Below, piece after piece: positions 31,377 to 39,789 of a stretch of DNA of 64,000 nt. A program made the position numbers and the translations under genes. How positions within the stretch are numbered: the first letter of the stretch is position 1; each line of letters begins with the position of its first letter. Source of the DNA: Kappaphycus alvarezii (taxonomy: Eukaryota > Rhodophyta > Florideophyceae > Gigartinales > Solieriaceae); contig NADL03000775.1 in the NCBI GenBank assembly GCA_002205965.3, forward strand, positions 744,001-808,000, in the 5' to 3' direction. The notes under the pieces are model-generated. The model was not told the origin of the DNA and made no database searches. It worked only from the letters and a program-made list of their open reading frames with translations.

Positions 31377-32300
31377 ATGGATCTCAACGCTGCTCGTATA
31401 ACGTTCACAGGGGGCAAGACTGAAGACGTTGAGGAGTTCTTTACACATATGTCAACGTTGTGATGCGTGAGAAGGGCGATGAAGAGAAGGCCGCAAGTAT
31501 CTTCGCCTATCTTCATGGTGACGCAAAGCACAAATATAAGTCCAAGTTTATCGACGGTGGTCTCTTAACGGGAATGGGCGTAACTTCGGTGAGGTATGTG
31601 AGTGGCTTGTGAAAGAGTATGCTAAGGAGGTAGAACCAGATGAGATGATTCGTACCGCCATAGAGGCCCGGCTCAACTTCGACGATTTGTTAAGCTCATT
31701 GGTGTACTTGTGTGATCTTTATGAAAAGGCTGGGTTCAACGCCCAAGCCAAGTACGGAATGCTGCGTAAGGCGGCTATGGGGATAAGCGGCTCTCCGATT
31801 TCCTCCTCATCAAGGGCCCTCACACTTTTGATGAACTGAAGGGTACCATAGTAGAATTTGTCAAAAATTCGGAGACGTTTCAGTCACTGAGTGAGGTACC
31901 GAGGGAAACCCGCACATCGATGTCTATCGTACATCCTGAAAAGAATTATCAAAGGCCGGCTACTAGTGCAGCGGCATTAGAATCTGTCAGGAGCGATGTC
32001 AAAAACTTGGAAGAAAGGTTGGAAACCCGATTCGATAATCGACTTGACATGATAACCTCGCAGTTGGAAAGCCTTACTCTTACCATTAAGAAGAACCAGT
32101 CTGGGGCCCCTAAGGCCGCAGAAGTCTGTTCTTACTGTCACAAGCCTGGACACTTTGCAAAAGGTGTCCTGATAATCCACATAGAAACACTCGTTGTGCA
32201 AAGTGCGGTCGATATGGGCATCATGAAAGTAACTGCTGGTCTAAAGACAACAGAAGAGCAAATTTATCGGAAGCAAGGAGTGAGTCAGGACCAGAGGTGA
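31377..32300 (+). pseudogene. Gypsy-2 gag with CCHC knuckles
   Basis: Gag starts MDLNAARI at 31377. Capsid-like helices follow (EPDEMIRTAIEARLNFDDLL, YLCDLYEKAGFNAQAKYG), then a coiled-coil segment (RSDVKNLEERLETRF) and a knuckle VCSYCHKPGHF near 32125-32160, with a second Cys/His cluster just after. Gypsy-3 carries the same order. The part reads as broken. Confidence 0.7.
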
Positions 32301-33553
32301 AAATCTTACAAAATAGAAGGGATCAAAGGTTGACGGATGCCGGTAACGTATCCATCGCTGAAGAGATTAGTCAAGTCAATGTGACAAAAAGGGATGGGGA
32401 AGGGAACATTTTATCGAAGAAACCTAGGCTAGAGTATGGAATGCTGGAGCATATCCCAGCACCTGTACCTCCTCGAACCAAGAGGTCTGATCAAGTTGTT
32501 CCAGGAGTGGGAGTCACTCCGGCCAAGAAGACGAAAAAGAGTAAGAAAGTTAAGAGTATCTCTAAGGACGTACTAGAGTATGTGAAGAGGTACAATTTGG
32601 TGGCTGAGCTTGCATCGGCCCCAACTGGGATAACGTTTGGTCAACTTTTGAGGGGCGACGCAGAGGATGCGAGAAAGAACTCAAAAAATTATCAGGTCTA
32701 ATAAGTCCGCTAAGGGTAAGAAACTGTTTCTTCAATCGGCCTCGACAGCACCAAGACGTCTTAAGCTGGTACCAGTCAAAGTATTGGGTATGAAAACCCA
32801 AGCTCTCTTCGATTCGGGTGCTGTTCCAAACCTCATTTCAGAAACTTTGGTGACAGATCTAGGTCTCGAAATTACTCCAACGACTCGAAAAATAACTGTA
32901 GCGGATGGAACCGTCTCAAAATGCATGGGCACTGTTGACAAGGTTTCCGTGTTCTTTGGGGACTCTAAAGTGATGTAGACTTTCTTGTCATGCCGGATCT
33001 CCCTTTCGATGCAATCATTGGCTGCCCTACCATGGAAAGACTAGGGACATGCATTGACTTGGGCAACCAAATGGTTTCAGTTAATATTGACGGCAGAACC
33101 GTGAAGATGCCCCTGGATTTCGACAAAAGCACGCATCCTGAAGATTTAAAAGAAACGGACAGTGAAGATTTCACTTCTAGCTATGACAGCGAAGATTCGG
33201 AACCAACTAACACTTTCAGAAGTGGAAAAGGGTACCCTCGGGGGTTAATGAACATGGCATGGGACGATTATGATTCCGGGTTTGAAACAGATGACGACTG
33301 GGATTCTAGGATAAGTTTGAAACCCGAATGTGTTTCTTTTTGCGATGATATCGAATCAAAGGACAGAATTCGGAGCATGAAAGAAGATTACCTTTGCAAA
33401 GAAAATAAGAATACGTCGAACTCCATATATGAAGATGTGAGCACGACGGAAGAGGTCCTTCAAAATATTGAGGTTGAGGATCAAGAAGAAAAAGGGCGCC
33501 AAATGGCAGAAATCCAAGGAAAAGTGCAGCACCTTCCCGCCCCGCCTCACTGA
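32301..33553 (+). pseudogene. Gypsy-2 protease and acidic linker
   Basis: A Lys-rich spacer (PAKKTKKSKKVKSI) precedes the aspartic protease, seen as QALFDSGAVPNLISETLV (about 32803-32860, with the D-S-G active site) and AIIGCPTMERLG (about 33010-33045, the second conserved strand). Then follows a Ser/Glu/Asp-rich linker (about 33120-33500) before reverse transcriptase. Confidence 0.75.
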
Positions 33554-34530
33554 AAATATCCGACATGTTAACATCTTCCGAAGTAATTGCATGGAGCGTT
33601 TCAGATTTGAGACAAGCAAGTGTACCGGTTACTCACTCGTTCGAACTTACCGACACTCAACCGATTTACCACAAGCCTAGACGTCAACCGCCAAAATATG
33701 ACCAATTTATCTCAGAAAATGTTACAAGTATGCTGAAAAATGATATTATTCGACCAGTTTCATCCCCATGGTCGTTTCCAGTTGTGGTCGCACCAAAGAA
33801 GGTGGAAAGCTGCGTTTTTGCGTCGATTACCGACAACTGAACCAGAGAATGATACCCGATCGATTTCCGATTCCGAACATGGAGGAGATCCTCGAGGACC
33901 TGAAGGACGGGAGATATTTCACCTCAATTGACCTTTACACTGGCTATTGGCAGATTCCATTGGATGAAAAATGTAAGGAAAAAACAACCTTTACCAGCAA
34001 AGCCGTACGTTCAGGTTCGAAGTGATGCCTTTTGGTCTCATGAATGCACCAGCTACATTCAAAGAATGATGAACGAGGTTTTGAAAGGACTTCCATTCGC
34101 AAGAGTCTATATCGATGATGTCGTCATATTCTCAGAAACATTGGATCAGCACATCTCGCACGTCAATACAGTTGTGGAGAGGATATCTATAGCTTGAAAA
34201 TTAAGTTGAGCAAATGCTTCTTTGCGAAAACTTCTATCCAATTACTCGGTCATATCGTCGACCAAGAGGGAATTAGAGTGGATCCAGAGAAAACGAAAAA
34301 AATCAAGTTGGCACCAAGGCCCGCTTCAAAGACGGAGGTCCGAAGCTTCTTAGGACTGGCCTCATATTACAGAAGATTTATAAAAGATTTCGCCAAGACT
34401 GCAGCACCGTTACATGCCAGCACTACGAAGAACGGAAAATTTTACTGGAACAAGGAAATGGAAACTGCATTTCAGGAGCTTAAAGATAAGCTATGTGTCC
34501 CCCCAGTTCTCATGTACCCAGATTTCAAGA
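33554..34530 (+). pseudogene. Gypsy-2 reverse transcriptase
   Basis: Blocks in order: PVSSPWSFPVVVAPKK, FCVDYRQLNQRMIPDRFPI, YFTSIDLYTGYWQIPLDE (motif A), VYIDDVVIFS (motif C, about 34105-34135), LLGHIVDQEGIRVDPEK, and TEVRSFLGLASYYRRFI (thumb). The family is clearly Ty3/gypsy. Confidence 0.85.
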
Positions 34531-35060
34531 GACCATTCGTTGTGGAGACAGATGCCTCAGAACGGTCTTTGGGTGCCGTTTTGTCCCAAAAAGATGAAAA
34601 CGGAAGACTACACCCTGTTCAATTCGCAAGCCGAACTCTGAATGACGCGGAAAAGAGATACTCAGTCTGCGAGAAAGAAGCGCTAGCTGTCGTCTTCGCG
34701 CTGAAAAAGTTTCGCATATACCTTTTATCACTCGAGAAATTTGTCTTGATAACTGATCACCAGGCACTTAAAACAGCATTCCAAAAGAAGGATGTACATC
34801 ACCGCTTGGCCCGATGGCTCGACATTTTCGCAGAATATCGGTTTGAAATTGTGTATAGACCCGGACGCAATAATCAGCCTGCGGATTACCTATCCCGCTT
34901 GAGGGACGCACTGATTCCAGATGAAAAAGCTTCGGAGGACATCGTCGGAGTCGCCGAGTTGCAGTTGCCGAACGATAACGAGTACGAAGCTAATATTCAC
35001 GGACTGATCAAATTCCTCGATGGACTAGAAATGAGAAAGGTTGATCTTGAACACCGAAAT
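34531..35060 (+). CDS. Gypsy-2 RNase H
   Basis: VVETDASERSLGAVLSQ, FASRTLNDAEKRYSVCEKEA, LITDHQALK and YRPGRNNQPADYLSRL give the RNase H signature of Ty3/gypsy elements. It removes the RNA strand during reverse transcription. It lies in a frame that continues from reverse transcriptase. Confidence 0.85.
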
Positions 35061-35919
35061 TGGGTACGCAGGAATCAAAAGGCTTTTACATTGTGGAATG
35101 GGAAACTCTTCCGGCACACTAAAGCCGGTCCCCGACTAGTGGCCCCTTTGAAAGAAAGAATGAAGATATTGAGGACTTTCCATGATGAGCTAGGGCATTG
35201 GGATCTCGAAACAACCAAAAATTCGTAACTGAGAGATTCTGGTGGCCCGGTATCCATAAGGACGTCTATAACTTCGTGAAAAGCTGCGACAACTGCCAAA
35301 AATTCACTCCAATACGGAAGTATAAGACAACTCTAAGTTTTCCAGTTTCCGGTCTCTTTGAAACCTTCTCAATTGACTTCGCAGGCCCGTTCAAGGAAAC
35401 TTCTTCCGGAAACAAATATCTCCTTATAGGGGTGGAACATCTTACTGGATGGCCAATAGCAGTTGCATCGAGGAGGCAAATGCTGAGGTGGTACTGAGAT
35501 TCATCGAAAAAGAAATAATTGAACCGTTTGGTCTTCCAAAAAGGATCATCTCGGATAACGCCCTTTGTTTTACTGCAACTTCACTGCTTCGTTTCTTGGA
35601 AGAGAAAGGGATTCAGCTGAAGACCGTTCTCGCATACGCTCCTATGTCCAACGGGAAAGCGGAGAGGATGGTTGGAACCATCAAACGAGCAATATCGAAA
35701 ACTATGTTGGAGAATGAAATCCAGTGGGAAGATGCCTTACCAAAAGTGTTATACGGCTACCGTCGAAGAAGAGGAAGAAATGGACGCTCACCATTCGAGC
35801 TAATGTACGGAAGGGCTCCTAGAATGTTAAGAGAGACATGGAAACAAATATTATCGATGAAGAGAGTAGGGAAGTTGAATTACTGGCCACCGAAGGCTGG
35901 AGATCACACCGCGCGCTAA
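35061..35919 (+). pseudogene. Gypsy-2 integrase
   Basis: The zinc module is FHDELGHWDLE with CDNCQK (about 35178-35305). The core has FSIDFAGPF (first Asp, about 35366-35392), IISDNALCFT (second Asp, about 35545) and NGKAERMVGTIKRAI (Glu, about 35650-35694). The C-terminal domain lies in the next, overlapping frame. It reads as broken. Confidence 0.8.
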
Positions 35920-37325
35920 CACAGACAAGAAATAAGGATGCAGAACCTGCAGTCAGAACCTTTTCAGTTGGCTGTAAAGTACTTGTAGTACATGGAAAAG
36001 CAATGCAGCAGGCTGTGAAGTGGCCGGCCTTCCAAACCAAGTACTCGAACCCTTGCATCGTCACGGAGGAAAGACACCCGCACTATCAGCTCTGTTCAAG
36101 CTCAGGGAAGAGATCAAGGAGGGCCATCCATGCACGTCGTCTGGTCCCTTACCATCAGAGGCCTGAAGAATTCCTTCTCACACAGGACTATGCGCAACCA
36201 CGGGGCATACTCATCTTTAACTATAGAATGATTCCTATGGGAGGAAAAAGGGCCTGGGAATGGATCATCTCGGTTACGCGGGACTACTACGAACTCCACG
36301 TAATCATCCATTTCTACATTAATATATGCCTATGTTTTCGTACGTTGAACGGACCATTGCTACCTCAAGAAGATTTCCGACTATTAATAAGAGTTCTATT
36401 TTCATTCCAAAACGGAAGGTTCACGGAAGCAGGTCCAGAGTTTGTGGAGGTAATATATCATTACTCTATAGGAAGATATGGAATGGTAGCTGCTGGAGAC
36501 TTGTCGCAAACGTATCTGAATATTATCCGTCCAATTTACGTATTTCTCAAGAACAACCAAGACGTGCGACTGAGAGGTTACGCCTTACCCCCGGATATGG
36601 AATACAGGCTGGTCCCGTATCCTCTATGGGAACCTTACGTTTCTCCGCCACAAATTGGGAACGTTGGAGGCGGCGAGGATCCTCCTGAAGCAGTGATGAT
36701 GACCAGAGGAGGACCTTCAGGAGACAACAACCCGCCCAGAAGAGGTTCCGGTCGTCCCCCGAGTGGACCTCGTGCAGGTCCCAGTACGTCAGGAGCTGGT
36801 CGCGGCCATTCATCGGGACCGTCCACCACAACTTCATCTCTAGCTTTGCTTCACAACCATGCACAGCATACAGTCGGAAGAAGAAGATTATCTTTTTGGC
36901 TGCGCAATATCTCCGAGGATGCGAACGATGCGCAGGTCATTTCTTATTTCATGATAAGCATCTGTTTATGTTTTAGGGCGCTACATGGACCGCACTTATC
37001 TTACGAAGATTCGTTCTTGATGATGCGCGTCTTCTTTTCTTATCGACATCCATTCCTCCGGCATCTTCCAGAAGAGTTTGCATATCACATATATTTTTTC
37101 ACTCTTGGAAGATTCGGAAGAGTCACGGAAGAAGAATGTATTCAACCCCACCTCGATGTGATCAAACCAATATATGAGGCTATGCTACAAAGTGAGGTAC
37201 CAGTAATGCGAACCTACTTTTTAGAGCATCATATTGGTAATCAGTTGCATCCGTACCCGTTTGAGAGACCATACATCTTATCAATAAGACAGCGAACACT
37301 AACGGAAGCAGAAGAAGAGCAGTGA
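35838..37325 (+). CDS. Gypsy-2 last frame: integrase C-terminus plus two copies of an unknown domain
   Basis: A 495-residue frame, open throughout. Residues about 35-115 (FSVGCKVLVVHGKAM to IHARRLVPYH) resemble the SH3-like integrase C-terminal module. Residues about 150-267 and 360-478 are two copies of one domain. Both have ICLCFR followed by L-x-G-P-x-L, then ED, a leucine-rich RV-x-FS strand, EF with IY, GR-Y/F-G, an I-R/K-PIY block and a closing PYP-x3-PY. A disordered Gly/Pro/Arg linker (RGGPSGDNNPPRRGSGRPP) joins them. The domain is rich in aromatic and Ile/Leu residues, helical in look and without catalytic pattern. I recognise no family. Gypsy-3 has both copies and Gypsy-4 retains part of one. 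The position, where some elements carry envelope-like or accessory genes, does not show a function; no signal peptide or clear membrane segment is seen. Confidence 0.6.
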   Translation: METNIIDEESREVELLATEGWRSHRALTQTRNKDAEPAVRTFSVGCKVLVVHGKAMQQAVKWPAFQTKYSNPCIVTEERHPHYQLCSSSGKRSRRAIHARRLVPYHQRPEEFLLTQDYAQPRGILIFNYRMIPMGGKRAWEWIISVTRDYYELHVIIHFYINICLCFRTLNGPLLPQEDFRLLIRVLFSFQNGRFTEAGPEFVEVIYHYSIGRYGMVAAGDLSQTYLNIIRPIYVFLKNNQDVRLRGYALPPDMEYRLVPYPLWEPYVSPPQIGNVGGGEDPPEAVMMTRGGPSGDNNPPRRGSGRPPSGPRAGPSTSGAGRGHSSGPSTTTSSLALLHNHAQHTVGRRRLSFWLRNISEDANDAQVISYFMISICLCFRALHGPHLSYEDSFLMMRVFFSYRHPFLRHLPEEFAYHIYFFTLGRFGRVTEEECIQPHLDVIKPIYEAMLQSEVPVMRTYFLEHHIGNQLHPYPFERPYILSIRQRTLTEAEEEQ

Positions 37326-37345
37326 CGACCCGGGACGTTCGCCTT

Positions 37346-37358
37346 GAGAAAGGGGGCG
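37346..37358 (+). promoter_or_regulatory. Polypurine tract of Gypsy-2
   Basis: GAGAAAGGGGGCG directly precedes the 3' LTR. The GGGCG end is conserved before the 3' LTR of Gypsy-3 (ACGGGGCG), and Gypsy-4 has the similar GGGAGGCG. Confidence 0.65.
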
Positions 37359-37845
37359 TGTAATACAAAAAATGGTCCTCCCCTCATTTAATACAGGAAA
37401 TGGTCCTCCCTTCACGTAATACAGGAAATGGTCCTCCCTTCACGTAAGACAGGAAATGGTCCTCCCCTCGTGTAATCCAGCAACCTACAACGATCCCGCC
37501 CCTAACTTCTCCAACCGTCATTTCCAAATTTACTTCCATTTTATCTAGATATTTTTATACTGTATTTAACCCTCTGAATCGACCCCGAATCAAGTCCCTT
37601 TTCCCTTTTAGCTTACCTCCTCCTCCAAATTCGCCTTTTTTTGAGAAGAAGGGCGCAAATGCACTATTGCAAAATCCCTTGCAGATTTATTTTACCTATT
37701 CCTAATCTATAGAACCTGCCCCGGGAGCCTATTTAAACCCCTTTATTCTAAGTTCCAAATGCCCCCGATCATTTTACTCATCACCCCTCTCCCCCACACA
37801 CCCAAAGCACCCCACATTGCCTCCTGTTCCCCAACTTCTATCACA

Positions 37846-38292
37846 ATGAGCAACCTTCGCCCCTCTGTCCCTATTTCCAAAAACCGCCCTTCCCGTTCCA
37901 TCAATGGCCTTCGTCTCGCCGCCTACGGGCCAACCGATGCCGACGACTACATCCGGCGGCAAACAAAGAAGCAAATCATCGAGTTCGTGCGCCGCCTCTT
38001 CATAGAAGAAGAAGCGAGGGAGGTAAGTCCGGGAGAGGCTGAGAAGGTCGAGGAGGAGAGCGGGGAGTCCTTCGAGGAATGGTTAGCCCCTGAGCTAGTG
38101 TACGAGGATCAGGAAGATGAGGATGAGGAGGATGAGGAGGATGAGGAGGATGAGGAGGATGAGGAGGATGAGGAGGATGAGGAGGATGAGGATGAGGAAG
38201 AAGAGGATGAGGAGGAGGATGAGGAGGAGGAGGATGAGGAAGATGAGGCAACAGGGGGCATGGAAAGTGTTGGACCGGTGGGCCTGGAATAG
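37846..38292 (+). CDS. LTR-encoded acidic protein (3' LTR copy)
   Basis: A 148-residue frame from MSNLRPSV; an upstream in-frame Met at 37759 is also possible, but the copy in the 5' LTR supports 37846. A basic head (about residues 1-60) is followed by a Glu-rich stretch and a pure Glu/Asp tail of some 45 residues encoded by GAGGAT repeats, then GGMESVGPVGLE. A further short acidic frame opens at 38298 (next entry). The related LTR of Gypsy-4 also keeps a Glu-rich coding-like run, which suggests the acidic protein is a family trait. Confidence 0.5.
   Translation: MSNLRPSVPISKNRPSRSINGLRLAAYGPTDADDYIRRQTKKQIIEFVRRLFIEEEAREVSPGEAEKVEEESGESFEEWLAPELVYEDQEDEDEEDEEDEEDEEDEEDEEDEEDEDEEEEDEEEDEEEEDEEDEATGGMESVGPVGLE
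38113..38247 (+). repeat. GAGGAT-type microsatellite in the 3' LTR
   Basis: About 135 bases of GAGGAT/GAGGAG units encoding the Glu/Asp tail. The long Pro/His and Ser frames on the opposite strand are by-products of this run. Confidence 0.9.
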
Positions 38293-38297
38293 AGAGT

Positions 38298-38471
38298 ATG
38301 GATCAAGTTGTGCCCACGATGGAACCGGATGGAGATATCTTTAGTAGTATAGATATCTCCCAGGGGGAAATAGAGAGTTGTGAGCCATTCGCAGATATTT
38401 GTGGGGACTGCTTGGACAGCATGGATATTTTAGAGGAGTTGTTTGGATCTGATTTAGAGAATGGGAAATAA
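38298..38471 (+). CDS. Short acidic frame in the Gypsy-2 LTR
   Basis: A 57-residue frame starting MDQVVPTMEPDGDIFSS, rich in Asp, Glu, Ile and Leu with an MDILEELFGSDLEN end. The alternation of acidic and bulky hydrophobic residues is what acidic activation segments look like. It may be a separate small protein or chance. Confidence 0.3.
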   Translation: MDQVVPTMEPDGDIFSSIDISQGEIESCEPFADICGDCLDSMDILEELFGSDLENGK

Positions 38472-38913
38472 GAGGACCAAATTAATTGTTAGTTTCTTAA
38501 GTATCTTTTGCTTAGAGTATATTGTCCACACAAAGTATTTTTATGCATTTCTTAGTATCTTCTGTAGTTTTGTTCGGACTTTAGGGGTAGCCAAAAGTCT
38601 ATATAAGCTGAGTAAACTGCTTCCTCATGGAGAGGTCAAGCAAGTTGGCAGACAACTTCAAGCCAAGTCCCGAGTAGTAGGAAGTTGAGAGTCAACTTCA
38701 GACCCAAGAAAACGTTTTCTTACGCTGGTCGCAGAGCGTCAGTGGTAGACCCTGCCCCTTTTATACTTGCTTGTAGCTTCCTCAACTCTCTTCTATATAC
38801 ACTCCCTTTTGTTCGTTCAACAATACCACGGCAGCACTTTTGTCGCTCGCAACACCTCCTTCTCAGGGTAATTGGTTCTGAGGATCTCCTCCCCCGCCGA
38901 TTTACCCCTATCA

Positions 38914-39543
38914 GAAGCCATGTCGAGAATTCGTGGGCGTAGATACTAGCCTTCAGACCCGGGCACGGGGACGGTACACCCATACCCTTTTTTGGTCGAT
39001 TGTTGTTGTCTGGAAGACCATGGGATAGATCGGATATATCTTCCAGAGTAAAACACCCAAACTATCTCCATTCCTTCGCCCCTGGTAGCGCCATCGATGC
39101 GCGAAAAGACTGCCTCCTTGCGTCTCCGAGAGGTATACTGTCTTGCACAGCCTTCGTGGACGTGAATCCTAGTCCAAGGGACGGGTTTTTTTTTTCGTTG
39201 GATTTGACAGGTAGTTGCATTTTCAGAAAAAATTCAGCGTCGAGGACTCCCCCAGCCAACGTTCGGACGCCACGCTCCATCATTCCGTCGAATATTGCAG
39301 CACCGTGTGCGGTGCACGATGGCGGTACTATGCGCAATAAATACCCGATCTTACAGACCCCGAAGCAGTTGCGCAGAAGCTGAAATGCGACTTACGTATT
39401 CTCAATATCGACGACGGCGTTGAGGAATGCTTCGAGGGAATGTACATGAGAGGTGAAAGATTGCGTACTAAACTGTGCGGAGCCGACGGGGGCGTTGAGG
39501 ACAGTTGTACCTGCACTGTATTCCGGCCTGAGTTCCATTGGTG
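38914..39543 (-). pseudogene. LINE-B2: fragment of a LINE with restriction-like endonuclease
   Basis: On the minus strand: AFLNAVVDIENT and YLLRIVPPS (about 39350-39425), HGAAIFDGMMERGVRTLAGGV (thumb), PSLGLGFTSTK, IPLGDARRQSFRASM and CPGLKASIYAHEFSTWL (about 38918-38968). It aligns with LINE-B1 but lacks the segment between SLGLGFTSTK and the IPLGD block. A foreign piece of about 77 bp (38986-39062) interrupts it. The piece ends at the Gypsy-2 LTR on one side and at the inverted motif at 39549 on the other. Confidence 0.65.
39018..39062 (+). repeat. 46-bp inverted motif, arm 1
   Basis: This arm pairs with 39549-39594 in inverted orientation (44 of 46 positions, one single-base gap). It ends AGAGTAAAACACCCAAAC. 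Confidence 0.8.
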
Positions 39544-39548
39544 GGAAC

Positions 39549-39594
39549 GTTTGGGTGTTTTACTCTTGGAAGATATATCCGATCTATCACATGG
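39549..39594 (+). repeat. 46-bp inverted motif, arm 2
   Basis: This arm begins GTTTGGGTGTTTTACTCTTG. A further copy in arm-1 orientation lies at 47365-47398 and a shorter one in arm-2 orientation at 49124-49140. The shared core is TGTTTTACTCTTGGAA, which could be the end of a transposon or LTR. Confidence 0.8.
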
Positions 39595-39654
39595 TTTTGG
39601 GGTGATACTTAATGCAATAAAATTAATACAAATATATGGTTTTCCAGACAACCA

Positions 39655-39733
39655 CAATGATACGATATCTACGCTCCGGTACAAATTTACTGGATACCAA
39701 CCCACATATCTATCACAGTAAATTAACCCCCCT
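39655..39733 (-). repeat. 79-bp inverted copy of Copia-2 gag sequence
   Basis: It is nearly the exact reverse complement of 43887-43965 (encoding the VGWYPVNLYRSVDIVSL stretch). The two copies flank LINE-B1, so the intervening 4.1 kb sits between inverted repeats. Confidence 0.85.
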
Positions 39734-39789
39734 TTCCCCCCAATGGACTCAAAAAGGGTATACCGACACAGTAATGGGGAAGGAACTAC

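Larger units (their letters stand above)
29784..38913 (+). mobile_element. Gypsy-2: Ty3/gypsy element with LTR-encoded protein and duplicated post-integrase domain
   Basis: The element is 9.1 kb, with 1.5 kb LTRs (29784-31290 and 37359-38913) that begin TGTAATAC and end TATCA. The internal part holds gag with a CCHC knuckle, protease, reverse transcriptase, RNase H, integrase and a long last frame with two copies of an unknown domain. The LTRs differ mainly in repeat-unit numbers and run lengths, so the insertion is young. The coding part is broken in roughly half a dozen places. I see no target duplication (GGGTC before, GAAGC after), and the LINE pieces on the two sides are of different families, so the site has been rearranged or the ends come from different copies. 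Gypsy-3 and Gypsy-4 are relatives. Confidence 0.85.
37359..38913 (+). repeat. Gypsy-2 3' LTR
   Basis: A 1555-bp copy of 29784-31290, longer because of one extra 28-bp unit and a longer GAGGAT run. TATA-like sites lie at 37730-37737 and 38600-38607. Confidence 0.85.

Noticed and set aside
36240-37325. Post-integrase frame of Gypsy-2 as an envelope gene
   Set aside because: There is no signal peptide, no clear membrane anchor and no glycoprotein-like Cys pattern, and the frame is continuous with the integrase C-terminus.
37361-37483. Regularly repeated 28-bp units as a possible CRISPR array
   Set aside because: The units are directly adjacent with no spacers between them, and the setting is a eukaryotic LTR.
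38000-38306. Long minus-strand frames of Pro/His/Leu repeats and of poly-Ser
   Set aside because: They are the other-strand reading of the GAGGAT microsatellite, not genes.
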